DNA of 64,000 nucleotides. It comes from Chryseobacterium sp. 36-9. GTDB taxonomy: Bacteria; Bacteroidota; Bacteroidia; Flavobacteriales; Weeksellaceae. The notes beneath the pieces were generated by a model. The model worked only from the letters and a program-made list of their open reading frames with translations, made no database searches and had not been told where the DNA came from. The stretch is taken from NCBI GenBank assembly GCA_001898785.1, contig MKVE01000028.1, forward strand, positions 22,244 to 86,243, read 5' to 3'. Shown in pieces: positions 47,228-55,672 of the stretch. Both the position numbers and the translations under genes were made by a program. Each line of letters begins with the position of its first letter. Within the stretch, counting starts at the first letter, position 1.

Positions 47228-47266
47228 TAGATTTTTACATTAAAGGCTAAAATGCTTTTTAAATAT

Positions 47267-47299
47267 AAATGGAAGATTTCTTTTTGAAGTCTTCCATTT
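47267..47299. terminator. Terminator between acnB and the convergent island
   Basis: A 14-bp stem with one G-U/T-G mismatch (47267-47280 with 47286-47299) has A-runs before and T-runs after. It begins 40 nt past the acnB stop and 14 nt before the stop of the minus-strand lipoprotein gene, so it can serve both directions. Confidence 0.75.
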
Positions 47300-47312
47300 T
47301 TTGTTTTTAATA

Positions 47313-48542
47313 TTAATCTCCAACAATTCCGATAAAATACCATTTGCCTTTTATATATTCAAATATCGGGTCTAGATATTGAGGACTTTTCCCTAACGTA
47401 ATAATTTTTGAAGGAAAAACTGAGTTTTGGAATTTGTGATTAATTACTCTTCCTCTGTATAAATTTTTCAAATAGTAATCCGATTCAAAAATCTCTTCAA
47501 AGGAGTTTGGAGAATCACCACCCCCTTCAAAATATTTGTATGAAATCGTATATTTTCTCAATCTATCATAGTTTTTATTTTTAACTTCATTTTTAAAATC
47601 AGCGAGAAAATCTTTCCATTTATTTTCTACATCTGGTATAAATTCATTCTTTTCAAAATCATAATCATTATAATCGTTGTATAATGGTGAGTATGGATAA
47701 TTAAAACTTTCGAGTTTATCAAAAACCGAATAATACCGAGTTTCTTCTTCCGTTAAATAATTATTGTATTGATTCGTCAATTGCTTCAATTTGCTTTGAT
47801 TGTCAGAAATAATGCTTTTTTTATTTTGTGGAGACTTTCTAATTAATACTTGAGTTGCATTTATCAAAGTATTTTTTTTGAAATTATAATCTTCTAAAAT
47901 CTTATGTTTTTGTTTTGTGATAATTTCTTCTAAATGATTTTTGTTGAAATACACTGAATCATTTTTAAAATTTAATTTCCCATCAATATAAATATGACCA
48001 TCATAATAAGGATGTTTAGAGCCTTTAGGATCATAAAAACTATAACTCACAATTCCATTACCCTGATTATCAATCCCTAAAAACTCATAAGGCAAATTAT
48101 AATATGAATCATTTTTAAATTCGAATGCTAAACTTTCTCCGGAATTTCCACCGTAATATCCAGTAATGATAAATCTATTTTCAAGAAAAAAAAGAGACAG
48201 CTTTTCATTTGTATCGTTGGAATTAAAGTCAATTTCGACCAAATTAGAATATTTTTTAATAACCGGTTTGACACTAAAAAACTCTTTTAATGAGTTCAAT
48301 TTTTTTGAAACTTTTTCAGAGGGTGTTTGTTCATAATTACCCAAACTAATACTTATATCTTGTAAATTATCTATTGTGAAAATTTTAATATCCAAACCTG
48401 TAGATTTTGACAGCCAATTGTTTAGAATTTCAGAATTTTCTAATGATATACTTTCTTTGACAAAACTCTTCTTGTTAGAATCTTCTGTACATCTTGCAAA
48501 TAAATAAAATAGCAAAAATGAAATTATTAATACTTTTCTCAT
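47313..48542 (-). CDS. Lipoprotein of unknown function
   Basis: The 409-residue product has a lipoprotein signal (RKVLIISFLLFYLFARC, cysteine near 18) and a lysine/asparagine-rich body. Recurring features are strand-like runs such as YYNLPYEFLGIDNQGNGIVSYSFYDPKG and a C-terminal GKWYFIGIVGD. I do not recognise a family. The base composition is noticeably AT-richer than the flanking aconitase genes. The start overlaps the stop of the preceding 79-aa gene by 4 nt, so they are co-translated. Confidence 0.65.
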   Translation of the reverse strand: MRKVLIISFLLFYLFARCTEDSNKKSFVKESISLENSEILNNWLSKSTGLDIKIFTIDNLQDISISLGNYEQTPSEKVSKKLNSLKEFFSVKPVIKKYSNLVEIDFNSNDTNEKLSLFFLENRFIITGYYGGNSGESLAFEFKNDSYYNLPYEFLGIDNQGNGIVSYSFYDPKGSKHPYYDGHIYIDGKLNFKNDSVYFNKNHLEEIITKQKHKILEDYNFKKNTLINATQVLIRKSPQNKKSIISDNQSKLKQLTNQYNNYLTEEETRYYSVFDKLESFNYPYSPLYNDYNDYDFEKNEFIPDVENKWKDFLADFKNEVKNKNYDRLRKYTISYKYFEGGGDSPNSFEEIFESDYYLKNLYRGRVINHKFQNSVFPSKIITLGKSPQYLDPIFEYIKGKWYFIGIVGD

Positions 48543-48778
48543 TTATTTATCTCATTTTTCAAGATTAATTCCCACATCTCCCTCATATTCAGCTTAATTT
48601 TTCGATTCTCATTATATTCAGAAATATCAAATTCTTCTCGTGCAACCTCAGAAGCATTCTGAACAAGCTGATATATTTCAGAGCTTTCGTGCCTGTTTTT
48701 ATCCTCAAAATTTAAAATAAGAAAAGTATTTCCTTTTGGAGATTTAATTTGATTAACACCAATTTTTGCAGATTTCAT
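48539..48778 (-). CDS. Small protein of unknown function (79 aa)
   Basis: MKSAKIGVNQIKSPKGNTFL is followed by an acidic helix and a C-terminal REMWELILKNE segment. There is no signal peptide or TM helix, so it is cytosolic. Its stop overlaps the start of the lipoprotein gene by 4 nt. The family is not recognised; the tight coupling is the main support for it being real. Confidence 0.55.
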   Translation of the reverse strand: MKSAKIGVNQIKSPKGNTFLILNFEDKNRHESSEIYQLVQNASEVAREEFDISEYNENRKIKLNMREMWELILKNEINK

Positions 48779-48840
48779 AGAAATTTTTATTTCAAAATTA
48801 GATTCTATTTATTTGAAAAAAAAGTCCAAATATGTCCAAT

Positions 48841-50094
48841 TCAGCAAACAGAATATTTGAGAAATTCAGAATCTAAATCTTTGAGAATATTATAGATTTT
48901 AGAATAATTAGTCTCATCAACCAAAGATTTCAAATCCAAAAAAAGAATCTTTTTCTTTGCCAAACCATTTTCAGAAATGATACATTTTGCGAGATACATT
49001 ATCTTGATGTAATTGTTGTATAATAATCCCGAGACATCATTAAAATCAGAATCATTCAACTCAAAATCATCCAGCTTATAATCTTGGTTTGCAACCCAAG
49101 TCAATGCAAAAGTCGTTTTCACAAAAACCATATTAATCCCGAAAAAGTGCTTTGCTTTTTGTTCTTCTTTTTTAAGAGGATAAGATTTCAGAAAAGTCTT
49201 TGCATTTTTCAGATAATTGTAAGCCAGCTCATATTCTTGCAGCCATAAAAGCGTATTGCAAAAGAAAATAAGCAATTCCTGCTGATGTATTTTTTCTAAG
49301 CCTGAATTTTCAAGTCCATCAAAATATTGATTTTCCATTTTCTGAAATTCTGCATTATCATTATTTTTCTTAGCAACAATTAGCTTGATTGTTTGATAAC
49401 GCATCTCATGATAAGGCATATATCCGTAGTTTTCACGATATTCTTTATAGTTTTTATCAAGCTTTTCAATTTCAGGAAGAGATTCGCAATGGTCATTAGA
49501 AAGGAATGAACCTAAAAACAAGAAATTATTGAGTGCTAATTTGACAAGAATATTTTTGGTTTTTCCAATTCTGTTGATTAAAATTTCTCTAAACCAATCT
49601 TGTCCAAAGTAATTATAATTAGGGAGCCAAGCCAAAAAATAATCACAACTCCAATCATTATTTCTATAAATTTTGTGAAAAAACTGGAGATTTTCTTTTG
49701 TTCTATAAATAACTTTTGAATAATCATTCAAAGTATCAACAATTATTGTATTCTGATGATAATCCATATTGTAACGTTCGCCATTTTCTAAAAAAGCCGA
49801 CATATTCTCAATATAGTTTTTATCTTTCTCAGAAATGATTTTCTGATTTTCAAAATTTGAAGAAAAATCTTGCCAATCAGCAAAACCAACATACTTACAA
49901 AGCATAGAAAGTGAGGAAAGGCTAAGTTTTTTATCTGAATCAATTTTACCAAAAAAGCGTCGCAAAGTTTGAACGCTTAAACATGTACTTTCAGACAATT
50001 GTTCAAAACTTTTTATAGAATACAATGGTTTACCAAATCTATTTTTGACGCAGATTTTAAGTTTTTCGTTGATATCATTATTTAAATCTAACAT
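48841..50094 (-). CDS. Bacteroidota-type regulator with N-terminal helix-turn-helix-like region
   Basis: The start chosen is the ATG at 50094; an ATG at 50142 is open too, but the promoter-like site at 50103-50132 lies between them, so the shorter form (417 aa) is preferred. The N-terminus (about 1-70; LYSIKSFEQLSESTCLSVQTLRRFFGKI) resembles a helix-turn-helix, followed by LSSLSMLCKYVGFADWQDFS. The long C-terminal part is helical, possibly TPR-like (LLIFFCNTLLWLQEYELAYNYLKNAKTFL). Proteins like this occur in flavobacteria with unknown targets. The next two genes downstream may be co-regulated. Confidence 0.65.
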   Translation of the reverse strand: MLDLNNDINEKLKICVKNRFGKPLYSIKSFEQLSESTCLSVQTLRRFFGKIDSDKKLSLSSLSMLCKYVGFADWQDFSSNFENQKIISEKDKNYIENMSAFLENGERYNMDYHQNTIIVDTLNDYSKVIYRTKENLQFFHKIYRNNDWSCDYFLAWLPNYNYFGQDWFREILINRIGKTKNILVKLALNNFLFLGSFLSNDHCESLPEIEKLDKNYKEYRENYGYMPYHEMRYQTIKLIVAKKNNDNAEFQKMENQYFDGLENSGLEKIHQQELLIFFCNTLLWLQEYELAYNYLKNAKTFLKSYPLKKEEQKAKHFFGINMVFVKTTFALTWVANQDYKLDDFELNDSDFNDVSGLLYNNYIKIMYLAKCIISENGLAKKKILFLDLKSLVDETNYSKIYNILKDLDSEFLKYSVC

Positions 50095-50102
50095 TTGGAC
50101 TA

Positions 50103-50132
50103 CTAAAATACAATTATTATGATTTGTAACAA
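50103..50132 (-). promoter_or_regulatory. Candidate promoter of the regulator gene
   Basis: TTG (plus-strand 50130-50132), 19 nt, then TATTTTAG (50103-50110), one mismatch from TAnnTTTG. Transcription would begin within a few nucleotides of the ATG at 50094, implying a leaderless or very short-leader mRNA. Confidence 0.5.
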
Positions 50133-50371
50133 GAAAACTCATTTTTTGTTTAGAATCTTTCTATTTAAGACTATTCAAATTATTTTGATCTATGTTAATG
50201 TCATCAAATTTATTTTTTCCTTAACTTCATAGTCATAAAATATTACAGTCATTCATCATATTTATCCTTTATTTACGAGTATAGGAATGGAATTTGATGA
50301 ATTGTATTGGTTTAAAATTTCCTGCTTCTCTATCAAAAAGCGGAATTAATAAGAATAAAAAATATCGAAAT

Positions 50372-52642
50372 ATGACTTTTGACTTGGATATGATCAAAAA
50401 AGTTTATTCTGATTTTGAAAGCAGAGTAAACGAAGCAAGAGCTTTTATGGGAAGACCTCTTACTTATTCAGAAAAAATTCTTTGCGCTCACCTTTTTCCA
50501 TCTCAGGCAAAAGAAGCATTTAAAAGAGGAGAATCCTATGTAGATTTCGCTCCAGATAGAGTGGCAATGCAGGATGCAACAGCCCAAATGGCTCTTTTAC
50601 AATTTATGCAGGCTGGAAAGAAAAAAGTCGCTGTTCCTTCAACTGTTCATGCAGATCACCTGATCCAGGCAAGAGTTGGCGCAGCAAAAGATCTGATCGA
50701 AGCTGAAAATAAAAATAACGAAGTTTATCAATTTCTACAATCGGTTTCCAATAAATACGGAATTGGTTTCTGGAAAGCTGGTGCCGGAATCATTCATCAG
50801 GTTGTATTGGAAAATTATGCTTTCCCTGGCGGAATGATGATTGGAACCGACTCTCATACTGTAAATGCAGGTGGACTTGGAATGGTCGCCATTGGAGTTG
50901 GTGGTGCTGATGCAGTAGACGTGATGGCGGGAATGGCTTGGGAACTTAAATTCCCTAAAATGATCGGTGTTAAACTAACCGGAAGACTTAACGGTTGGAC
51001 GGCTCCAAAAGATATCATTCTGAAAGTGGCAGGAATTCTTACCGTAAAAGGAGGAACGGGTGCGATTGTAGAATATTTTGGAGAAGGCGCAAATTCATTG
51101 TCTTGTACAGGAAAAGGTACGATTTGTAATATGGGTGCGGAAATCGGAGCGACAACTTCTATTTTCGAGTATGACCAAAATATGAGCAAATATCTCCGTT
51201 CAACAGACAGAGAAGATTTGGCTGATGCAGCTGATGCAATTGCTCATGTTCTGAAAGCTGATCCGGAAGTTCACGCTGACCCTGAAAAATATTATGATGA
51301 AGTTATTGAAATTAATCTAGACACTTTAGAACCATATCTTAACGGCCCTTTCACACCAGACTTGGCAACACCAATTTCGCAGATGAAAGAAATTGCTGAG
51401 AAAAACGGATGGCCAACAAAAATCGAAGTCGGATTGATTGGTTCTTGTACTAACTCTTCTTACGAAGATATCGCAAGAGCCGCTTCTGTCGCTAAACAAG
51501 CCAAAGAAAAAAATCTTGAAGTGAAAGCTGAATATACCATTACTCCTGGTTCAGAGCAAGTAAGATTTACAGTAGAAAGAGATGGCTTCCTGAAAACCTT
51601 TGACGAAATTGGCGGTAAAGTTTTTGCTAATGCCTGTGGACCTTGTATCGGACAATGGGCTCGTGAAGGTGCAGAAAAACAAGAAAAAAACACGATCGTT
51701 CACTCTTTCAACCGAAACTTCTCTAAAAGAGCGGACGGCAATCCTAATACTTACGCTTTCGTAGGTTCTCCGGAATTAGTGACAGCAATGGCGATTGCGG
51801 GAGATTTGAGATTCAATCCGTTGACTGATAAACTGAAAAATAAAGACGGGCAGGAAGTCATGCTTGATGAACCTAGCGGCGATGATCTTCCGAGATTAGG
51901 TTTCGATGTTGATGATCCAGGTTATATTGCGCCTGCTGAAGACGGTTCTAATGTTGAAGTCATTGTATCACCAACATCTGACAGATTACAAATTCTGGAA
52001 GAATTCCCGGCTTGGGACGGCCTCAATATTACCGGTGCGAGATTACTAATCAAAGCCTACGGAAAATGTACCACAGACCACATTTCTATGGCCGGGCCAT
52101 GGCTAAAATACAGAGGTCATCTTGATAACATTTCAAACAATATGTTGATTGGAGCTGTGAACGCCTTCAATATGGAAACGAACAAGGTCAAAAATGAGCT
52201 GGACGGCCAATACAAACCCGTTCCGGATTCTGCAAGACAATATAAAGCTGCCGAAATCCCAACGATTGTTGTAGGTGATGAGAATTATGGTGAAGGTTCT
52301 TCAAGAGAACACGCGGCAATGGAACCAAGACATCTTGGGGTAAGAGCGGTTTTGGTTAAATCTTTTGCCAGAATCCATGAAACTAACCTTAAGAAACAGG
52401 GAATGTTGGCTTTGACATTTGACAATAAAGAAGACTATGATAAAATCCAGGAAGATGACACGATTAATTTCCTGGATCTGGATCAGTTTGCTCCGGGAAA
52501 GCAACTGGCCTTGGAATTTGTTCACGCAGATGGTACCAAAGATATTATTAAAACCAACCATACTTATAATGCCGGACAAATTGCCTGGTTCAAAGCTGGT
52601 TCTGCTCTTAATCTTATCAAAGCAATGGAAAAAGAAAGTTAA
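50372..52642 (+). CDS. acnA: Aconitate hydratase (AcnA/mitochondrial type)
   Basis: The start chosen is the ATG at 50372 ([15 protein letters not shown]), not the in-frame ATG at 50294, because the family begins there and the extra 26 residues look non-conserved. The 756-residue enzyme has cluster ligands in [14 protein letters not shown] and [13 protein letters not shown] and the swivel domain with [21 protein letters not shown]. It converts citrate to isocitrate in the TCA cycle. Its coexistence with acnB suggests different use under iron or oxidative stress, as known in enterobacteria. Confidence 0.95.
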   Translation: MTFDLDMIKKVYSDFESRVNEARAFMGRPLTYSEKILCAHLFPSQAKEAFKRGESYVDFAPDRVAMQDATAQMALLQFMQAGKKKVAVPSTVHADHLIQARVGAAKDLIEAENKNNEVYQFLQSVSNKYGIGFWKAGAGIIHQVVLENYAFPGGMMIGTDSHTVNAGGLGMVAIGVGGADAVDVMAGMAWELKFPKMIGVKLTGRLNGWTAPKDIILKVAGILTVKGGTGAIVEYFGEGANSLSCTGKGTICNMGAEIGATTSIFEYDQNMSKYLRSTDREDLADAADAIAHVLKADPEVHADPEKYYDEVIEINLDTLEPYLNGPFTPDLATPISQMKEIAEKNGWPTKIEVGLIGSCTNSSYEDIARAASVAKQAKEKNLEVKAEYTITPGSEQVRFTVERDGFLKTFDEIGGKVFANACGPCIGQWAREGAEKQEKNTIVHSFNRNFSKRADGNPNTYAFVGSPELVTAMAIAGDLRFNPLTDKLKNKDGQEVMLDEPSGDDLPRLGFDVDDPGYIAPAEDGSNVEVIVSPTSDRLQILEEFPAWDGLNITGARLLIKAYGKCTTDHISMAGPWLKYRGHLDNISNNMLIGAVNAFNMETNKVKNELDGQYKPVPDSARQYKAAEIPTIVVGDENYGEGSSREHAAMEPRHLGVRAVLVKSFARIHETNLKKQGMLALTFDNKEDYDKIQEDDTINFLDLDQFAPGKQLALEFVHADGTKDIIKTNHTYNAGQIAWFKAGSALNLIKAMEKES

Positions 52643-52666
52643 AAACTAAATTTAACAGATGATATA

Positions 52667-52697
52667 AAAAGCCATTTCATTTTTTGAAATGGCTTTT
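52667..52697 (+). terminator. Terminator after acnA
   Basis: A perfect 13-bp stem (52667-52679 with 52685-52697), loop of T, is followed by a T-rich run. It begins 24 nt after the acnA stop. Confidence 0.8.
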
Positions 52698-52850
52698 CTT
52701 TTTAAGTAACGATGATAATTGATTTGAAATTCAATGATTTATATTCAAACAATATATTGACTAAACTACCTTGCCTTAGAGTAAGGGCTGTTTAGATAAT
52801 ATTTTAAAGAACGTTTTTTTAATTCAATCTTAATAGCAATTTCAGGATGT

Positions 52851-53489
52851 TTATTTTTTAATAAATTTTAAATTTTCCGTACCTTTTACCGATAATATTT
52901 TCAGGAAGTAGATACCTTTTAGTAAGCTTTCCACATTGATCCTATCATTTTCAATTTTGAAATTATCAATCAATTTTCCATTCATATCAAATATTTCTGC
53001 TTTAATAATTTTAAGATTTTCAGGTTTTTGAATCTTGATGAAATCTGTAATGGGATTTGGATAAATTTTAAATGATTTCCTTTTATCATTTTCCGTAGAT
53101 AGTGTTATCGGTTCACTCAATTTAACATAAATTTTATCGCCAAATTCATTGCAACACTGGCTATTGACAGTAAGACTTTTATAATCCGGATATGAAGATG
53201 TTCCAAAACTGGAGTTATAAGATGAACCAACCGGATTAATAGATGCATAACTTCCCGTTGATTCTACAACCGTACCATGTCCAAAATCGTCATACATTAC
53301 TTTAAAATGACCGTCAACAGGATAATTATACGGTTGACCATCATTATATCCCGGGCCAAGCAAACAACAATCCCAATCGTAAACAGTTGCATAACGATAA
53401 AAAATATTAGATCCATCTAAGGCTTGTATTCCTTGGCTGTAAATAAAATAAGAAGCAATAAAAGCTAAAATTGTAAATGTCTTTTTCAT
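52851..53489 (-). CDS. Small secreted protein with T9SS sorting domain
   Basis: The 212-residue product has a signal peptide (KKTFTILAFIASYFIYSQ) and a body of about 110 residues with several cysteines (YDWDCCLLG, SQCCNEFGD) and tyrosine-rich stretches. The C-terminal type A T9SS domain is clear (FKIYPNPITDFIKIQ ... NLKFIKK). It is exported and probably anchored by the T9SS. The family of the N-terminal part is not recognised. Confidence 0.8.
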   Translation of the reverse strand: MKKTFTILAFIASYFIYSQGIQALDGSNIFYRYATVYDWDCCLLGPGYNDGQPYNYPVDGHFKVMYDDFGHGTVVESTGSYASINPVGSSYNSSFGTSSYPDYKSLTVNSQCCNEFGDKIYVKLSEPITLSTENDKRKSFKIYPNPITDFIKIQKPENLKIIKAEIFDMNGKLIDNFKIENDRINVESLLKGIYFLKILSVKGTENLKFIKK

Positions 53490-53621
53490 GATATGTTATT
53501 TTAAAGTTTGAATATTTTTTAATTTTTTTATCATAATCGATATGTGCCTTCTGTAAGCCTTTTGCAAAAACCCCACAAATCCCGGATTGTATAGCATACA
53601 GTTAAAATCAACCGCAAGCGT

Positions 53622-55511
53622 TTATTTTTTTACAATTTTTCGGATTTCGATGTTTCCATCTTCAAAAGTAATTTTAAGTAAATACATTCCTTTCGGATAT
53701 CGTTCTAATGAAATTTTGTTTCTCGGATTGCTATCGTTCATCACCTGTTTCCCCGAAAGATCAAAAAGTGCCAGCGTTTTTATTTTCTCTTTTGAGGAAA
53801 TTTGAACAAAATCAGATGCCGGATTGGGAAAAATTTGAAGACTCGTTGTTTCAGACATTTCGGAGACGGACAAATTTGGATCTATTAAATCAATGATTTT
53901 CACAACGTTATTTCCGGTGTCCGCCACATAGAGTTTGTTTGCAGAACTATTCAGATACACGCCTTCAGGTTTGAAAAATCCGCTGCCAATCGTGGTAATG
54001 TTGTTTCCGTTCATATCCATTCTTTTAATTGCATTATTTCCGGTATCGGCGATGTACATCACATTATGCACATTATCCATCGCTACGCTGCTTGGCTGGT
54101 TGAAATTATTACCGATATTTCCCAAAGCAATGCTAGCTCCTGTCGAGAGATTAATCTTGACAATAACATTGGAAGCATAATCTGCCACATAGGCATATCC
54201 GCTGGTATCGAAATCAAATCCTTTCGCATCATTCAACACGCCCAAGTAGGTGTAGGTATATCCGAAAGGGAAGTTTAATTTTCGTCCGACGAGATAAGAA
54301 TAGTTTCTTTGGGTGTAATAGTCAATCTGACCGTATGACTTCATCATATAAGGATTGGCAAGATTAGTAATATAATTGCCATAAGTATTTCCGGAAGTGT
54401 TCACAAATTTGATGACATTATCAGTTGCATCTCCGAAGTAGATGTAATCGGCATTGTTGCTGTACGCTATTCCGGCGAGCGTGTTTGTGGTGTTCCAAAT
54501 GTTGGATATCTGGTAACCTCCGAAATAAGCGTTGTTCGGAACGATTTTCTTTATCGAATTGTATCCTGTAGCTACATCGTGGTCGCTGACGTAGATGTTG
54601 TTTCCCGAATCCAGCGTGATGCTTTTCGGCGAATCAAACCGACTTCCTCTCACAGCGTAAGTATTGTCGGGATATTTGAAGTTATACACTCTGTATTTGG
54701 CATCGGTATCATAGAAGACAAAGCTGGCATTATTCTGTGCTCTTGCTTCTACCGCCATCGGTAAAAACGGTTGTCCGGGATTGTAAACGGGAAGTGACCA
54801 ATGTGTAATTACGTGTCCGTCAACACTCATAATGACAATATCCGACATACCTCCGATGACCAATCCGAGAAACGGACGAAAATCTACACAAGTGATGCTG
54901 GTTCCCGAATTATCCGATATGGTATACGTGGAAAAAATGTTGTCTATTTTTACCACATTATTGTAATTGGGAAAAACAAAATAGCTGTTCCCTGCATTGT
55001 CAAAGGTAAAATCGCTTGCATTCGCCACGTTATAAGGCATATTTACCATACCAACAGTGCCGTCAGACAGGCTGATTCTTCCTATTTTATTGCTAAGAGC
55101 CGGCGCGGTGTACCAGAGATAAATCCCCAGGAATTCTAAATTGGTAATGGACGTATTGGGATTTGCAAACAGTGTAGGGTTGCCGCCATTGGTTGTCATT
55201 TTAAATATTTTGCCCGAGTTGATTCCCGCAATATAGGCAACGTACAAATTGCCGTCGTTATCCAAAGCTATTGCTCCGGGCTTCCCTTTTCCGGCAGAGA
55301 TTACAGTGGTTTTGTTGGCACCGTCAATTTTCATTATGAGCTCATCTGTAGCGTCACACACATAGATATTTCCGTCCAAATCCTGCGTAATATCGGTAGC
55401 ATATGTGAAATTATATCCCAAACCTACAGTGGTAATGTTTTGCCCGAAAACTGTCATCGTAAGCAGCCACGAGCCTAAGATGAAGAATCTAAATATAGTT
55501 CTGTTTTTCAT
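53622..55511 (-). CDS. Secreted NHL-repeat beta-propeller protein with T9SS sorting domain
   Basis: The start chosen is the ATG at 55511 (KNRTIFRFFILGSWLLTMTVFGQ); the frame is open 23 codons upstream but a promoter-like site lies within that stretch. The 629-residue product carries NHL-type repeats (about 30-540; GKPGAIALDNDGNLYVAYI, GFDFDTSGYAYVADYASNVIVKI, QPSSVAMDNVHNVMYIADTGNNAIKRM) expected to form a propeller, then a type A T9SS domain (LQIFPNPASDFVQIS ... EIRKIVKK). It is divergent from a TPR kinase/LuxR regulator pair with a dyad between them, so it may be under their control. Confidence 0.88.
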   Translation of the reverse strand: MKNRTIFRFFILGSWLLTMTVFGQNITTVGLGYNFTYATDITQDLDGNIYVCDATDELIMKIDGANKTTVISAGKGKPGAIALDNDGNLYVAYIAGINSGKIFKMTTNGGNPTLFANPNTSITNLEFLGIYLWYTAPALSNKIGRISLSDGTVGMVNMPYNVANASDFTFDNAGNSYFVFPNYNNVVKIDNIFSTYTISDNSGTSITCVDFRPFLGLVIGGMSDIVIMSVDGHVITHWSLPVYNPGQPFLPMAVEARAQNNASFVFYDTDAKYRVYNFKYPDNTYAVRGSRFDSPKSITLDSGNNIYVSDHDVATGYNSIKKIVPNNAYFGGYQISNIWNTTNTLAGIAYSNNADYIYFGDATDNVIKFVNTSGNTYGNYITNLANPYMMKSYGQIDYYTQRNYSYLVGRKLNFPFGYTYTYLGVLNDAKGFDFDTSGYAYVADYASNVIVKINLSTGASIALGNIGNNFNQPSSVAMDNVHNVMYIADTGNNAIKRMDMNGNNITTIGSGFFKPEGVYLNSSANKLYVADTGNNVVKIIDLIDPNLSVSEMSETTSLQIFPNPASDFVQISSKEKIKTLALFDLSGKQVMNDSNPRNKISLERYPKGMYLLKITFEDGNIEIRKIVKK

Positions 55512-55541
55512 AGTAGCATCTATTTTAGAGATTTTATGAAG

Positions 55542-55572
55542 CAAAGTTTGTAATAATACGGACATTGGACAA
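55542..55572 (-). promoter_or_regulatory. Candidate promoter of the NHL-repeat gene
   Basis: On the minus strand TTG (plus 55570-55572), 20 nt, then AAACTTTG (55542-55549), one mismatch from TAnnTTTG at the first base. Its -33 triplet touches the left end of the dyad. Confidence 0.5.
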
Positions 55573-55627
55573 TCATCCAAAAAGATGATTTTTAAAGAAC
55601 TACGAAAAAATCATCTTTTTGGATGAT
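55572..55627. promoter_or_regulatory. Perfect 22-bp dyad between divergent promoters
   Basis: The arms 55572-55593 and 55606-55627 are perfect inverted copies with a 12-nt loop. Each arm itself holds ATCATC and GATGAT half-sites (55572-55577, 55584-55589, 55610-55615, 55622-55627). The dyad fills the space between the candidate -33 elements of the NHL gene (55570-55572) and the kinase gene (about 55628), the classic place for an activator. A LuxR-type response regulator is encoded just beyond, so it is a natural but unproven candidate to bind here. Confidence 0.65.
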
Positions 55628-55649
55628 GTTTTTGCATCGCTTTAATTTT

Positions 55650-55657
55650 TAAATTTG
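55650..55657 (+). promoter_or_regulatory. Candidate -7 box of the kinase gene
   Basis: TAAATTTG matches TAnnTTTG and ends 15 nt before the GTG start at 55673; the -33 position just follows the dyad. Confidence 0.5.
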
Positions 55658-55672
55658 TTATAAAATAATCCT

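Noticed and set aside
50294..50371. Longer N-terminus for acnA
   Set aside because: The 26 extra residues are Lys/Asn/Ser-rich and unlike aconitase, and the family start matches the downstream ATG at 50372.
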